This document shows, in pieces, positions 1-9,497 of a stretch of 25,142 bases of DNA; within the stretch, counting starts at the first letter, position 1; each line of letters starts with the position of its first letter. The DNA comes from Pavlovales sp. CCMP2436 (taxonomy: Eukaryota > Haptophyta > Pavlovophyceae > Pavlovales): contig MU631383.1 in NCBI GenBank assembly GCA_026770615.1, positions 179,382 through 204,523 on the forward strand. The letters are read 5' to 3'. The notes beneath the pieces were generated by a model. That model saw only the letters and a list, made by a program, of their open reading frames with translations, was not told the origin of the DNA and did not search any database. The position numbers and the translations under genes are program-made.

Positions 1-146
1 TGCTGGTCTGAGCGCTGCGTCGCCCATTGCCTGCTGCGTGCCTTAGTCGGCTGCGCTGGCTTGGGCGCCACCGCGCGTGCCGATGGATCTCCGGTAATGT
101 GCCCGGGCAAGGGCGTTTAGGGAGATGATCTGGTGGTTGCTGTTTG
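1..146 (-). repeat. Dispersed GC-rich element B, copy 1 (partial)
   Basis: This segment is nearly identical to 8554-8695 and, inverted, to 18271-18380 (about two mismatches over some 110 bp against the latter). It is cut by the window edge. The copy at 18271 has a target-site duplication, so the family is mobile and recent. I assign the strand from the orientation in which the shared end TTGAATCCCTATC would be the 3' end; that is an inference. No coding capacity is visible. Confidence 0.8.
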
Positions 147-624
147 TCGTGTTCCCACGCTGGGCAATATGTTTTAGAATGACGTGTACTGTAGGCGCTG
201 TGCAAACAATGATATTATTGATAAGAGTATGAGCAAACTCACACTCACAGAGCTAGTAGAAGTGTCCTTATCTCAGGATATTTTAGTCAAACCAGCAACT
301 GCAACTATACTACTGATATTCAGAGCAACTACATTAATATAATAACTAATCAATCAAACGAAGTGTCATACTCTGGCTCGAATGAAGCGGCTGGTCAAAA
401 AGCAGCGGCCGGGGTCGAGTGTAGATGTTTACGGGGGTTAGATCGTGGTGGTCTAGCCGCGCGCGGCGCGCGCAGAACTGCGGTTCCAAACTCCACTGCT
501 CTCAAGATTCCATTCCAGAGCACCACTCCAAACGTCGGCACGCAACAACGTTGACAGCATTCGCTGGCCTGCTCGTCGCAGCAAGTCAAGGCGCGTCTGA
601 TACTCCACGCTCACAAAACTTGTT
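147..624. other. Intergenic, nothing recognised
   Basis: I see no gene, RNA or clear repeat in this stretch. Short open frames on both strands overlap each other and show no family resemblance. The left part is A/T-richer and the right part GC-rich. Confidence 0.5.
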
Positions 625-1632
625 CTAGAACGAGTCGAACATGTTGATGCGGGCGACACCGGCATCGCATGAGTCCGAGAGCGATTGTTTCTCCTCCATC
701 CACGCCAGGTACTGCGGCAGCAGGGCGAGCGCTATGTCATGCCCCCAGGCGTGTGCCGGCGGCACGCTCCTCAGCGCCGGCTCTGCCACCGGGACGTCGC
801 TCGGTTCCGGCGAGGGAGAGCTCAACAGGCTCGTGAGGGCCTGGACGTCCGCTTCCGAGAGGACATCCACCAGCATTGCATCGGACATCGGCGCGCCTGG
901 ACAGCTGCCGAGCGCCCCGGGCTGCGCAATGAAGTTGCCGCTGAGGACGGCCGCGCCGCGCACGGGCAGCGAGCTGAAGTTCGTGACGGCGGGTGGCGGG
1001 CGGGCGGGCGGTGACTCCAACGGTGCGGGCTTGAGTGCAAAGCTGAATCCGCCAGGCTGCACGATGATGCCGCCTCCGAGAACAACCGTACCACGCATGG
1101 GCAGCGGGTGACCGATCGCGACGATGGGCAGGGGGCGGGCGATAGACTCTGACGGTGCGGTCAGGAGTGCGGGCTGCGCGATGATGCCGCCACCAAGAAA
1201 GGCCGCGCCGTGCACGGGCAGCATGCGGGCGATCGCGACGACGGGCAGCGGGCGGGCGGGCGGCAAATCCAACGGCACGGTCAGCGGACGGGAGATCAAC
1301 TCCGACGGCATCGCCTGCCGGCTGCGGAGGTATGCGGCGCGGTTGCGGACCGCGTGTGCGGAGCGACCGGTTAGCTGCGCGGCGGCCCCCTTCCACCGAC
1401 GGCGGAGCGGCATGCTAGCTGCGTAGATCACCACCGCATCCTCCTCCGGCTGCCAGTCCGTTTTGCGCACGTCGGGGCGGATGTGGTAGTGCCAGCGCTC
1501 GCGGCACATTGCCGCCGACCTCTCATTGCCGACGGCGCCCGAGATCATCTCCCAGGTGTGCGCGCCGTAGTGCTCGACCGACGCCGTGAGGCGTGCGTCC
1601 TCGTGGTCGCTCCAGCGTCTGCGGATGGACAT
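625..1632 (-). CDS. Two-repeat Myb/SANT DNA-binding protein
   Basis: This frame encodes about 335 residues if it starts at the ATG at 1632; an upstream in-frame ATG at 1728 would add 32 residues of Pro and Leu runs encoded by CAG/GGC repeats, so I prefer the inner start. Two Myb repeats are visible: residues about 4-53 with W7, W27 and W47, and about 57-104 with W60 and W80, ending in a typical recognition helix (SAHAVRNRAAYL). Such proteins bind DNA in the nucleus as transcription regulators. Residues about 124-240 hold three imperfect copies of a Pro-rich unit, each with a RPLP-like start, a GGGII-like core and an AQP-like end. The C-terminus contains ALLPQYLAWMEEKQ, a possible amphipathic helix. 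The target genes cannot be inferred. The gene looks intact and uninterrupted by introns. Confidence 0.7.
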   Translation of the reverse strand: MSIRRRWSDHEDARLTASVEHYGAHTWEMISGAVGNERSAAMCRERWHYHIRPDVRKTDWQPEEDAVVIYAASMPLRRRWKGAAAQLTGRSAHAVRNRAAYLRSRQAMPSELISRPLTVPLDLPPARPLPVVAIARMLPVHGAAFLGGGIIAQPALLTAPSESIARPLPIVAIGHPLPMRGTVVLGGGIIVQPGGFSFALKPAPLESPPARPPPAVTNFSSLPVRGAAVLSGNFIAQPGALGSCPGAPMSDAMLVDVLSEADVQALTSLLSSPSPEPSDVPVAEPALRSVPPAHAWGHDIALALLPQYLAWMEEKQSLSDSCDAGVARINMFDSF

Positions 1633-1635
1633 TGT

Positions 1636-1681
1636 CAGCAGCAGCAGCAGCAGCAGTGGCGGCGGCGGCGGCGGCGGCTGC
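1636..1681. repeat. CAG/GGC trinucleotide repeats
   Basis: A run of about seven CAG units is followed by about seven GGC units just upstream of the preferred Myb start. Read with the gene they would give Leu and Pro runs if translation began at 1728; otherwise they lie in the 5' untranslated leader. Confidence 0.85.
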
Positions 1682-1728
1682 AGTGGTTGCAAGTGATTAG
1701 CTGCTTGATGAATTAGCCTTGAAATCAC

Positions 1729-2302
1729 ATTAAAGTTATGACGTTTGACGATTTAACAATCTGGTTTGAGAATAAATATAGTTTTGACGACTAATCTTTA
1801 AAATCCATATAGTGTGGGAGGTTCGACCAGGTTCAACGAAATTAGCATTCCGGGAATGTGACTGTTCGGTATTTGTGTTCGGTTGATTGCCTCCGTCTTA
1901 TCCGGAGGCATCAACATTTTCACACAAAAACGCTTCAACCGTTCACCCCTTTTCAAATCCCCACTCAACGGATGTCAACGGAGGCAATTGACGGAGGAAG
2001 GAAGCGACTGATTGCGCTACTCAACAAAGAGCGCAATCAGTCGGAATGAATGACACCGGTATGAACCGAAGATGACGGAGTCTCGAGCAGAATAAATTTT
2101 TAGTAATGGGCAGGGGTGGACACTGGAGCTACGGACAGCCCAGCCTGGAGCTACGCAAGCGTTCCTGGGCTTGTCTGAGTTATCACGGATTCGCGCAACG
2201 CAGGAAGGAAGGGCGATGTGCCATACCGTCATCTGTATGTATACATAATCTCCATCGATGAAAGCAAGACACACTTTGATAGATGACTTCATTGACTCTT
2301 AC
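1729..2302. other. Intergenic with two short hairpins
   Basis: I see no supported gene. Two perfect stem-loops are present: an 8-bp stem TGCCTCCG/CGGAGGCA near 1888-1910, and a 14-bp stem at 2005-2018 pairing with 2030-2043 around an 11-base loop. Their role is unknown. Confidence 0.6.
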
Positions 2303-2368
2303 AACGTCTGACGTCGACCAAGTCAGTGAGTGAACAACACCTGTTGAACCATGCTGAGCTGCTATATA
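2303..2368 (+). repeat. Retroelement 3' end (segment A), copy 1, followed by (TA)n
   Basis: These 66 bases match 8445-8510 almost exactly; both start AACGTCTGACGTC and end GCTATATA. At 8445 the segment is the downstream tail of the reverse-transcriptase element. Here it stands alone and runs into a (TA)n tract (to about 2388). This is consistent with a strongly 5'-truncated copy with a TA-rich 3' tail, but no target-site duplication was found. Confidence 0.7.
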
Positions 2369-2388
2369 TATATATATATATATATATA
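2369..2388. repeat. (TA)n microsatellite
   Basis: Uninterrupted TA dinucleotides directly follow retroelement segment A. The tract may be the element's own simple-repeat tail. Confidence 0.85.
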
Positions 2389-2441
2389 CTGCCCAAGGAC
2401 AAAAAGTAGGAAATAATGACTGGCGAAACTAAAGTTACTGC

Positions 2442-2475
2442 GGGGCGGGGAAAGGGGGGGGGGTGGGGGGAGGGT
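2442..2475 (+). other. G-tract cluster, potential G-quadruplex
   Basis: Several runs of three or more G on the plus strand (two GGGG runs, a run of about ten, then GGGGGG and GGG) lie within 34 bases, more than enough for a four-strand fold. No gene start is close by, so its relevance is unknown. Confidence 0.5.
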
Positions 2476-2995
2476 GAAGGTGATGGTCAGTATTAGAGTT
2501 CAGATCATGAATCCACCGCCCCCAACGCCTACGGCACTGGTGGGTGTGTATGACAGGGCACCATGACATAACAGCAGTGTAAATATTAACAGCATCCTCA
2601 CACGCGGGGATCAAGCAGCCTCAACGCCCAACGTCTTCAGCTTCGCCTGTGCTGCTCAACCACCACTGAAAAAAATTACATCCTTGCGAGTTGCCGAATA
2701 TGCCGATGTTCTTGCCACATTGTCGCCGCCGCCGCCGCCTTCCATGTACCGCTGTCGTCCTCGTCCCAACCGCCCACGTTAGACTTACACCACAGCTTGC
2801 CGTCTCCTTCTCTCGAGCTGCTGCGGCTGCTGTTCCGTCGTCCCCATCATCAGCACATCCACACACCCACTCTCACCTCTCCCCTTTCCCCACCGTTTTA
2901 GTTTCGTCAGTCTTTATTTCCTGCTTTTTATCCTTGGGCCAGACTGTCATCTGTTGCTTCAAAGTGTGTCTTCCTTTCGGGTTAAGGGCACACCT
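2476..2995. other. Intergenic, nothing recognised
   Basis: Both strands have short open frames of low-complexity Arg/Ser/Ala composition, driven by GCC/CGC repeats near 2725-2745. None resembles a known family, so I call no gene here. Confidence 0.5.
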
Positions 2996-3154
2996 GGATC
3001 CGCTTTACATATACTTCCGGATCCGTGTCGCGGAGGGGCAGAAGCGGATCCGTGGGGTCAGAAGTGGATCCGTACGGGGGGTAGATGCGGATCCGCGCGC
3101 GCTCTTGAGTGAAAAGCGGATCCGACCGGCGCTCCTGAGCGAAAAGCGGATCCG
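2996..3154. repeat. Minisatellite built on a GGATCCG core (seven copies)
   Basis: The heptamer GGATCCG begins at 2996, 3019, 3046, 3066, 3089, 3118 and 3148, a spacing of 20-30 bases. Most copies carry the fuller palindrome CGGATCCG. The last two units are the best preserved, sharing about 30 bases (a CTCNTGAGNGAAAAGC segment before the core). Confidence 0.85.
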
Positions 3155-3185
3155 CGAGGGCTGATAAGCGCTTCGAACATTGCAG

Positions 3186-3352
3186 GGGATCGCGGGCAAT
3201 AAGAACGGCGCTTTTGAGACTGAGGCTCAGTTTCTTAGCAAATTGCATAAAAACAAAGTTTAAATTTTGCTTAATATACTATTGAGGGCACCAAAATGAG
3301 GCTCAGTTTCTTAACGTTCAAGTTTCTCTGGTTTCTAATTGCCCGCGATCCC
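3186..3352. repeat. Inverted repeat enclosing a direct repeat
   Basis: Bases 3186-3200 (GGGATCGCGGGCAAT) are the exact reverse complement of 3338-3352. Between them a 16-base direct repeat (GAGGCTCAGTTTCTTA) occurs twice, near 3220 and 3299. No open reading frame is supported. It may be a remnant of a small non-autonomous transposon. Confidence 0.6.
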
Positions 3353-3986
3353 ATGTAGAGGGGTAAGTGGTGGATTCGTGCGTCGCCTGTGCCGAGAGCG
3401 GGTCGCGACGCACTCATATTGATATTTAAATATGCGCGTCTTACTTTACGCATTTGTGTGTGCTCGCGGCAAACAGCCTCGGCGCCGCGTAAATAAATCT
3501 CTTTAGGGACCTCCCGAGGGACCTCTTCTCTTCTCACGCGAAAAAAAAGGCCCCCCACAAAATCAGGCCTATACAAAACCTTCGCGTAAACGCGCTTTTT
3601 CCCATTTGACTCACAAACGCTCCTGTGGACCTGGACCTGGGACCTCATCGAGGTCTAAGCTTTGGAAGGTCCCGCTGAGCACTACGAGAGAATCTCGGGC
3701 AGTTACGCCTTTTTCTGTACGCGGCCTCGGCGTGGTTCTGCAACACGCACAGGAATGAACTGGGCAAGCCGCGAGGATGAAACTGCGCCTGAAGGCTCTG
3801 GTCGGCCGGAGGCGGAATAGTGAGCGGCCTCGCAGCCGTATCGTTTAAATTTGATGTATCCCCACGCCGCGTGATTGGCTGCGTTGCCGTGAGTCGTTGC
3901 AGAGACACCGGCCGTCGCGGGCAAGGTTGCGTTGGTTACGGCAGTTTAAAATTCGGCGAAACCGCTTGGACCAGTCGAAGAGTGCG
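3353..3986. other. Upstream region of the deaminase-like gene
   Basis: No separate gene is supported here. The region contains an A-run at about 3541-3548. Open frames on both strands are short and lack recognisable motifs. The frame of the deaminase-like gene is open further upstream, with another ATG at 3897, so part of this stretch could be its N-terminus. Confidence 0.45.
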
Positions 3987-5026
3987 ATGCGCGTCGACCG
4001 CTTCTTCCACATGGCTGCGGCCGAGGCGCGCGAGTCGGCGATGGAGATCAAGCATGGCGCCATTCTCGTGAGCGGCGGTAAGGTTATTGCCGCGGGCCAC
4101 AACTCGTCGCGCGCGAGCGTCACGCGCAAGTTCGCCGCGGGTACCGGCCGGGGACTGGGAGGCAACGCGCCCGCGTCGAGCCTCGGAGGCACCTTGGGCT
4201 TGTCGTGCTCGACGCACTCGGAGGTGGCGGCCCTGCACAACGCGTCGTGTGTTTTACGAGGGAGCCCAGAGGCACAACGGGCGCAAGCTCAAGGTACGCC
4301 CACGCTAATCCCAGTCCGACTTGCGGGGCCACATGGCACACTCCCCGCTCCCCCGACAACTAATTGCTCCCCGCTCCCGCCAGTAACACCCCCAACCCCC
4401 CCCCCCTCGCGTGCCCGCTCCGTGCGCACGCACAGGGCTGCGACTTGTTCGTCGTGCGCGTCCTCACGGCGAACAGCGCAGACGGGAGGCCGAGAACCCG
4501 GGCGGGCACACAGTCAGAGGGGACGTGCAGGGCCGGGATGGCAGGCGCGGAGGACGATGGCTTCGTGTTCGGCAACTCACGGCCATGCCTGCGCTGCGTC
4601 CGCGCGCTGCACGAGTTCGGCGTGCGACGCGTCTTCTTCACGATAGGCAGCTGTGCCGACCAGCGCGCAACGGGCGAGCCCGCGTCGTCCGGCGAATGTG
4701 TCCCTTGCGGTCCTTTTAAAAACGCGGGCGGGGGAGAGCCCGGCGGGCAGGGGAGGTCGCCTCCCTCCCCCATGGCTCCTCACCTTTGCTGCACCGCGCC
4801 TACCAGCCAGCCGATTCGCTACGAGATGCGCTCAGTCCGCGAGCTCTACCTGCACGAGTGTGCGACGGGCGGACACACCTCGCGCGGCGATCGCGAGCTC
4901 GAGCGCACGCTGCGTGCCGCCCCGCTGATTGTTACGGCAAGCCTGCTGCGCGGCCGCGGGACGCGAAACGGCGTGGCGGGCTCGGCCAGTCGGACCGAGG
5001 TGCGGTGGTCGCGCTGCTCAGTGTGA
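3987..5026 (+). CDS. Cytidine/dCMP deaminase-like protein, two exons, with a frame break
   Basis: The product has both zinc-binding signatures of the cytidine/deoxycytidylate deaminase fold: an HSEVAAL box (His77-x-Glu79 counted from the ATG at 3987) and a PCLRC box at 4583-4597. The N-terminal strand HGAILVSGGKVIAAGHN is typical. Such enzymes hydrolyse an amino group from cytosine or adenine in nucleotides or RNA; the substrate here is unknown. Exon 1 ends at 4293 (AAG|GTACG) and exon 2 starts at 4436 after CACAG and a long C-rich tract, a 142-base phase-0 intron. Exon 1 changes frame by one base near 4245-4265, between the HSE box and the donor site. That is either a sequencing error or a sign of decay. 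The frame then stays open to the TGA at 5024-5026, though part of 4650-4810 is low-complexity and could be a second intron. Confidence 0.6.
4294..4435 (+). other. Spliceosomal intron of the deaminase-like gene
   Basis: The GT donor is at 4294 in context CAAG|GTACG, and the AG acceptor ends at 4435 after a C-rich pyrimidine tract. Removing it joins the RKLK and GCDLFVVRV segments in phase. This is the clearest evidence that the left part of the window is eukaryotic. Confidence 0.65.
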
Positions 5027-5214
5027 CTGTGCTGCGCTGTGAGCTAGCCGAGGCCGGCGGGCCGCCCGATCCGATGGCCGGGCAGCAGCCTCCAGGGTAC
5101 ATAACAGTAAATCTAAAGTTAGGCAGAGGAGCACATGCCCCAGATACTCAGATAGATGGAAGTATTCATATTCTTATTATTAATGACTGGCAGCACGGCC
5201 TCACTTGTGACTCA

Positions 5215-8200
5215 GTCAGTGGCCCTTTATCGCCCTCAGCCGGGACAGTGAGCCGCGCGAGCGGACCAAGCTCAACAACGAGCTGAAAAGGCACTCGGCA
5301 AGCTCGAGCGCGGCCTCGTCTCGGACGCCGCTCGCCTTCTCGGGAGCCATGGAGTCGCAGACATCTTCAACCCCGAGATCTTGGAGCAGATGCGCCTCAA
5401 GCACCCGATCCGCAAACCGGAGAACCGTATGCCAGACTCCCTCCCGATCCCAGACCCGAGCGAGCGCCTCAACGTTCTTCCTGAGACGGTCAGGCGCGCG
5501 TACAGCGCACTGCCCCGCGAGGAGGCGCAAGGCGCATCCGTATGGCGATACGAGATGCTCACCGCGCTAGCCCCGTTGGTCCCGTTTGCAAGCGAAGCGG
5601 CCAACGAGGCTGTGAGCTGCCAAGCTTGGTTTGCCACGAGGCTTGTCAACAGCGACTTTCGGTCATGGTTCAACTTCGTCCCCGCCGCCGTCCGACTCAT
5701 CCCGCTGCACAATAGCGACCAGATGCCTCTGGCGGGGGAGACGCCGGACGTCCGCCCGATCGGCATCTCATGCGCGCTCCGCCGGGCTCTCACCCGCACC
5801 ATCTTCGCCGAGGGTGAGCTGCGCGACACGCTGCGTGACTATCTCTCGCCTACACAGCTCGCAGTCTTCGTCCCAAGCGGTGGCACCAAGCTTGTGTTTG
5901 CGGTACGGGAGCTACTCGACGCGCACCCCGAGTTCTGCGCGGTGAACATCGACTTTAAAAACGCCTTCAACTCCGTCACCCGCGCCGGCTTGCTCGCCGA
6001 AGTGCTCGACAACCCCACGACAGCACCGATGGCCCGCTTGCTACACTCCCTCCTATCGCCCAAGTCGCTGGTCTTCGGCGGCTCCGGTGAGTTCCTCGAG
6101 CACATTCTTGCGTTCTGCAGCGAGGAGGGGGTGCAGCAGGGCTCTGTCGAGGGGATGATCGCATTTGCAATGGCAATCCGCGCCTCCCTTGGGGTGCTAG
6201 ACGCCGAGCTTGAGGCTGGTTGTGGCGGGGCTGCGCGCGCTGGTGCAGACGACGTGACTGCGCTCGGCACGCCTGCCATCGTCTTCCCGGCCGTCGACAG
6301 GTTCCTGGCCTCGGTGCACGCGAAGCTGGGCCTCGAGGCCAACCTGATCAAGACCGTCAGCTACATCTCCCCCGACCATGCCGCTGAGCTCGATCGCGTC
6401 CGCGTCATGTACGGCGTGCCCCTCGGCTTCGTGTGCTCTGCTGACGGCTCGCATCAAAATATACGGCATCCCGCTCGGCTCGGTAGAGTTCGTCGCCCTC
6501 ACCCTCGCCTCCAAGTGCAATCAGATCACCGGCACCTCTCAGAAACTCAACTCTCTGCTTGGTCTGAAGCACAAACAGGCGCTGTGGGCGATCATAGTCA
6601 ACTCGATGGCACACAAGGGTGGCTACTGGGCTCAGCACTGCTTCCCCGACGAGAATATCGACTTCTGCCTCGGCGTGGACAACGCCATTCTCAAGCAGGC
6701 GTCTGTGGCGCTTGGCTGCGACCCGACCACCGACTGGCTGGCGCACAAGCGCCTCTACCTACCGACGCGGCTGGCCGGCCTCGGCTTACCCTCGCTCTCC
6801 GAGACGCGCTCGGCCACCTTCGTCGCGTCGGCGGCACGCGCAGCAACCTCCTTCCTCGATCAGCACGACGCAACGGGCACAGTGACGGTGCACGGCGTCC
6901 TCGAGCGGCCGTCGATCGCGGAGCGAATCGGGCGTGACTCCTTCGCCGCACCCGGGTCGCAGGGCTGGCGGAAGTTCGGCGACTCCGGCTCACGCCTCGG
7001 CGCGGCAATCATCGCGACCGGCACCGCCCTGCGCGCTCGCGTGCCACCCGGGTACACGGGCGAGCTCCGCGTGCTACGTGTGCCCCCAGAGGAGATGGGC
7101 CTGCGCGGCAAGGGGCTGCACGGCGCCGGCCTGCAAGCGGCCATCACGTCGGACCTTCAGCATATTGAGCACGAGACGCTGAGTGAGCAGCTCGCGCACC
7201 GGCCGCGTGGAGACCGCCAGATGCAGCTCTTCCGCAACATCTCGCGCGAGAGCATGATCTTCTTCACGGTGCTCCCTGCCGGTCTCGCCAAGGTGCCTAA
7301 CGACGAGTGGACCGAGATATCCGCACGTGCCCTCGGCCTCCCGAGCCCCGCGTGCGCTCACCTCGTCAGGCGCCCACTCCCCCAGGTCTCCGGCCGCAAC
7401 ACCACACACGTCGACCCCTACGGCGACACGCTCGCTGCAGCCACCAATTTCCAGGGCGGCCACTTCGCCAAGCTCCAGCACGACCCCGTCGTCAGGGCGG
7501 TCGCGCGCTTCGCGACCGTGTATGGCACCCAAGCCCAGGCTGAGAACTCAGAGATTTTCGGCTCCGTTCTGCGGCAGAACCCCGGTTCGATGCGGACCGA
7601 GGAGGCGCTTCTCCGCGCGCGCGGCTACAGTCGACGTCTATGTGGAGCTCGACCAGCCTGATGGACAGGCCGCCGTTGGTCACATCGTCGAGATGAAGAC
7701 GGTCCACTACGGCCTGACGCACTACAACGCGGTCGCGCCGACGCGCGGCCACGCGGTAGAGAACCGCTCGGGCAAGCTCGATGCTGAGCGCAGGAGGCAG
7801 CTCCAGCAGACCGACCGCGAGGTTTTCGGCACGCGAGAGGGCCAGGTGGGACCGATAGAGCAGCGCCTCAACGGCTTTTCCCCCGTCATAGGCATAGCGA
7901 CCGGCGGCTTCGGGGAGCAGTCAAAGAGCCTCGACAACCTGCTCAAGAAGTTCGCTGGCATGGATGCGGAGACGTGGATGGGCAAGCTCAGCGCGCCGCC
8001 GACGATGCAGGCGCGCAACACGCTTCTCGGGCTCATGCGCAAGGAGCTCGGAGTGATCGTGGCGCGCAGCCACGCCAGGCTCATCCTTGCCCGCGCGCGC
8101 TCGCTGCACACGCAGACTGCGCGCGCGGCCGCTGGTGCCCGGGGTGCACCATGGTTCCAGCGCACCGGCCGCTCGGCAAACGGGCCCGAGGACGCCCCTG

Positions 8201-8334
8201 CGCACAAGAACGGCGCGTACCGGGACGACAACTGGCGCAGCCACAATGCCGACCGGGGCGCACGCTTCGGCCGCGGTGGCCGCGGCGGCCGCGGTGGCCG
8301 CGGTGGCCGCGGCGGACAGGGCACACGCACCTAA
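5215..8334 (+). pseudogene. Retroelement polyprotein: reverse transcriptase plus nuclease-like domain, frameshifted
   Basis: The reverse transcriptase is clear: a VRPIGI segment, the motif A aspartate in NIDFKNAFNSV (D codon 5951-5953), a QQGSVEG motif B and an AGADD motif C (6245-6253). About 460 residues of thumb/connection sequence follow. The C-terminal part has VDVYVEL...HIVEMKTVHYG (7630-7710), a D...E-x-K arrangement like PD-(D/E)XK nucleases, which many target-primed retroelements carry; that domain call is an inference. A basic GGR-repeat tail (8272-8316) could bind RNA. The frame changes three times: in an A-run near 5285, near 6430-6475 where a YG(V/I)PLG stretch appears twice 52 bases apart, and near 7615 in a CG run. 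The start is not defined; coding similarity begins near 5215, so the copy is probably 5'-truncated. I cannot name the clade. Confidence 0.75.
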
Positions 8335-8444
8335 ATGGACGTGAGCGTAGTGTGTGTGGGGGGGAGGGGGGGGAAGCCTGTGGCAATTGCTACGAGTTCA
8401 CCACCAACCTCACCTCTACCACCACCATCCCTGCTGCCAGGACT

Positions 8445-8510
8445 AACGTCTGACGTCAACCAAGTCAGTGAGTGAACAACACCTGTTGAACCATGCTGAG
8501 CCGCTATATA
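8445..8510 (+). repeat. Retroelement 3' end (segment A), copy 2
   Basis: This matches 2303-2368 over its full length. It lies about 110 bases after the retroelement's stop codon and ends GCTATATA, immediately before an oppositely oriented copy of element B. Confidence 0.75.
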
Positions 8511-8514
8511 TTTA

Positions 8515-8695
8515 AGATAGGGATTCAAGCTGGCGTCTGGCTGTTCTAAATGTTGTGCTGATCTGAGCGCTGCGTCGCCCATTGCCTGCTGCGTGCCTTG
8601 GTCGGTTGCGCTGGCTTGGGCGCCACCGCGCGTGCCGATGGATCTCCGGTAGTGTGCCCGGGCAAGGGCGCTTAGGGAGATGATCTGCTGGTTGC
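8515..8695 (-). repeat. Dispersed GC-rich element B, copy 2
   Basis: This is the longest complete copy of the family in the window, sharing GATAGGGATTCAAG at one end and CTGGTTGCT at the other with the copies at 1-146 and (inverted) 18271-18426. It sits tail-to-tail with the 3' end of the reverse-transcriptase element. It has no visible coding capacity. It may be a short non-autonomous retroposon or the 3' part of a larger element. Confidence 0.75.
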
Positions 8696-8920
8696 TAAAT
8701 ATTAATGGCTTTGAGGGCACACTGTAGCACTAAATACATATGATGGTGCATCAACGCGCGGAGTCCCAGTCCCACGAACCGCAGGCGGACTAGTACTACT
8801 AATAATAATAACTAGTACTAGAGTAGATAGTACGTCTACCTCTACGGGGTCAAAATCCGAATTCGTGGCCAGTCCGGGGGGAAATTCAAAATCCTTCGGA
8901 GCAACTCAGGAACCGGAGGT
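8696..8920. other. Intergenic spacer
   Basis: I see no gene. A simple (TAA/CTA)-rich patch with ACTAGTACTA-type palindromes lies around 8790-8822. Confidence 0.5.
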
Positions 8921-9062
8921 AGTGGTGCTGCGGAGTTAGTTGCAGATTCGTGAATGAGGCAGCGCCCCATTTTAGTTGCAGATTCGTGAATAAGGCACCG
9001 CCCCATTCACAATGGGGCGGTGCCTCATTCACGAATCTGCAACTAACTCCGCGGCACCACTT
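8921..9062. repeat. Three-armed inverted repeat (A, B, reverse-complement)
   Basis: The stretch at 8975-9006 and its reverse complement from 9011 form a nearly perfect hairpin with a loop of about four bases (TTGCAGATTCGTGAAT... pairing with ...ATTCACGAATCTGCAA). A second direct copy of the left arm lies just upstream at 8921-8970, so the right arm can pair with either. It looks like a local inverted duplication. Confidence 0.85.
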
Positions 9063-9497
9063 CGGGAACCATGCATAATATTTGTTTTACTTCCGAACGC
9101 TGAGAATCGGAAATGTAATTGAACACGATGTATATTGTCGACTCTAAAGGTACCTGAGAGGCACACGATGTGGGCTCCGACCGTCAAGGAGGGCTCTATT
9201 CGACATCAGCTATCGACACTCAGCGCGCAGGGGTGACCAATGTCTACTTCTTCGTCCCGGCCACCTTTTCCCCCCCTCCCCAGTGCGGAATCGCGCCACT
9301 AATTCGGATTTCGACCCTACGGGCAGCAGCCGCCAGCGGCCGGCGCAGTGGTAGTCACCACTCACCACGCGGCGGCGCCGCTCGACCGCGCGCTGAATCG
9401 GCTTCGAATAACGCGGATCGAGCTCGAGCCTCGCCCGCCGGGGGTCTGAATCCACACGACAGAACTGATTATAATTTATGTGTAGTTGCCGTCGAGC
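9063..9497. other. Intergenic, nothing recognised
   Basis: Composition shifts from AT-rich to GC-rich near 9230. Short frames exist on both strands, but none shows family motifs. Confidence 0.45.

Larger units (their letters stand above)
5215..8510 (+). mobile_element. Non-LTR-type retroelement, 5' truncated
   Basis: The element spans the reverse-transcriptase/nuclease frame and a 3' untranslated tail (8335-8510). The last 66 bases are the dispersed segment A, seen again at 2303-2368. No long terminal repeats were found. A target-site duplication was not located, so the left boundary is approximate. Confidence 0.6.

Noticed and set aside
641..1426. Several plus-strand and shifted minus-strand frames over the Myb gene
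   Set aside because: They are shadows of a GC-rich gene: Arg/Ala/Pro-rich, no motifs, whereas one frame has clear Myb tryptophans.
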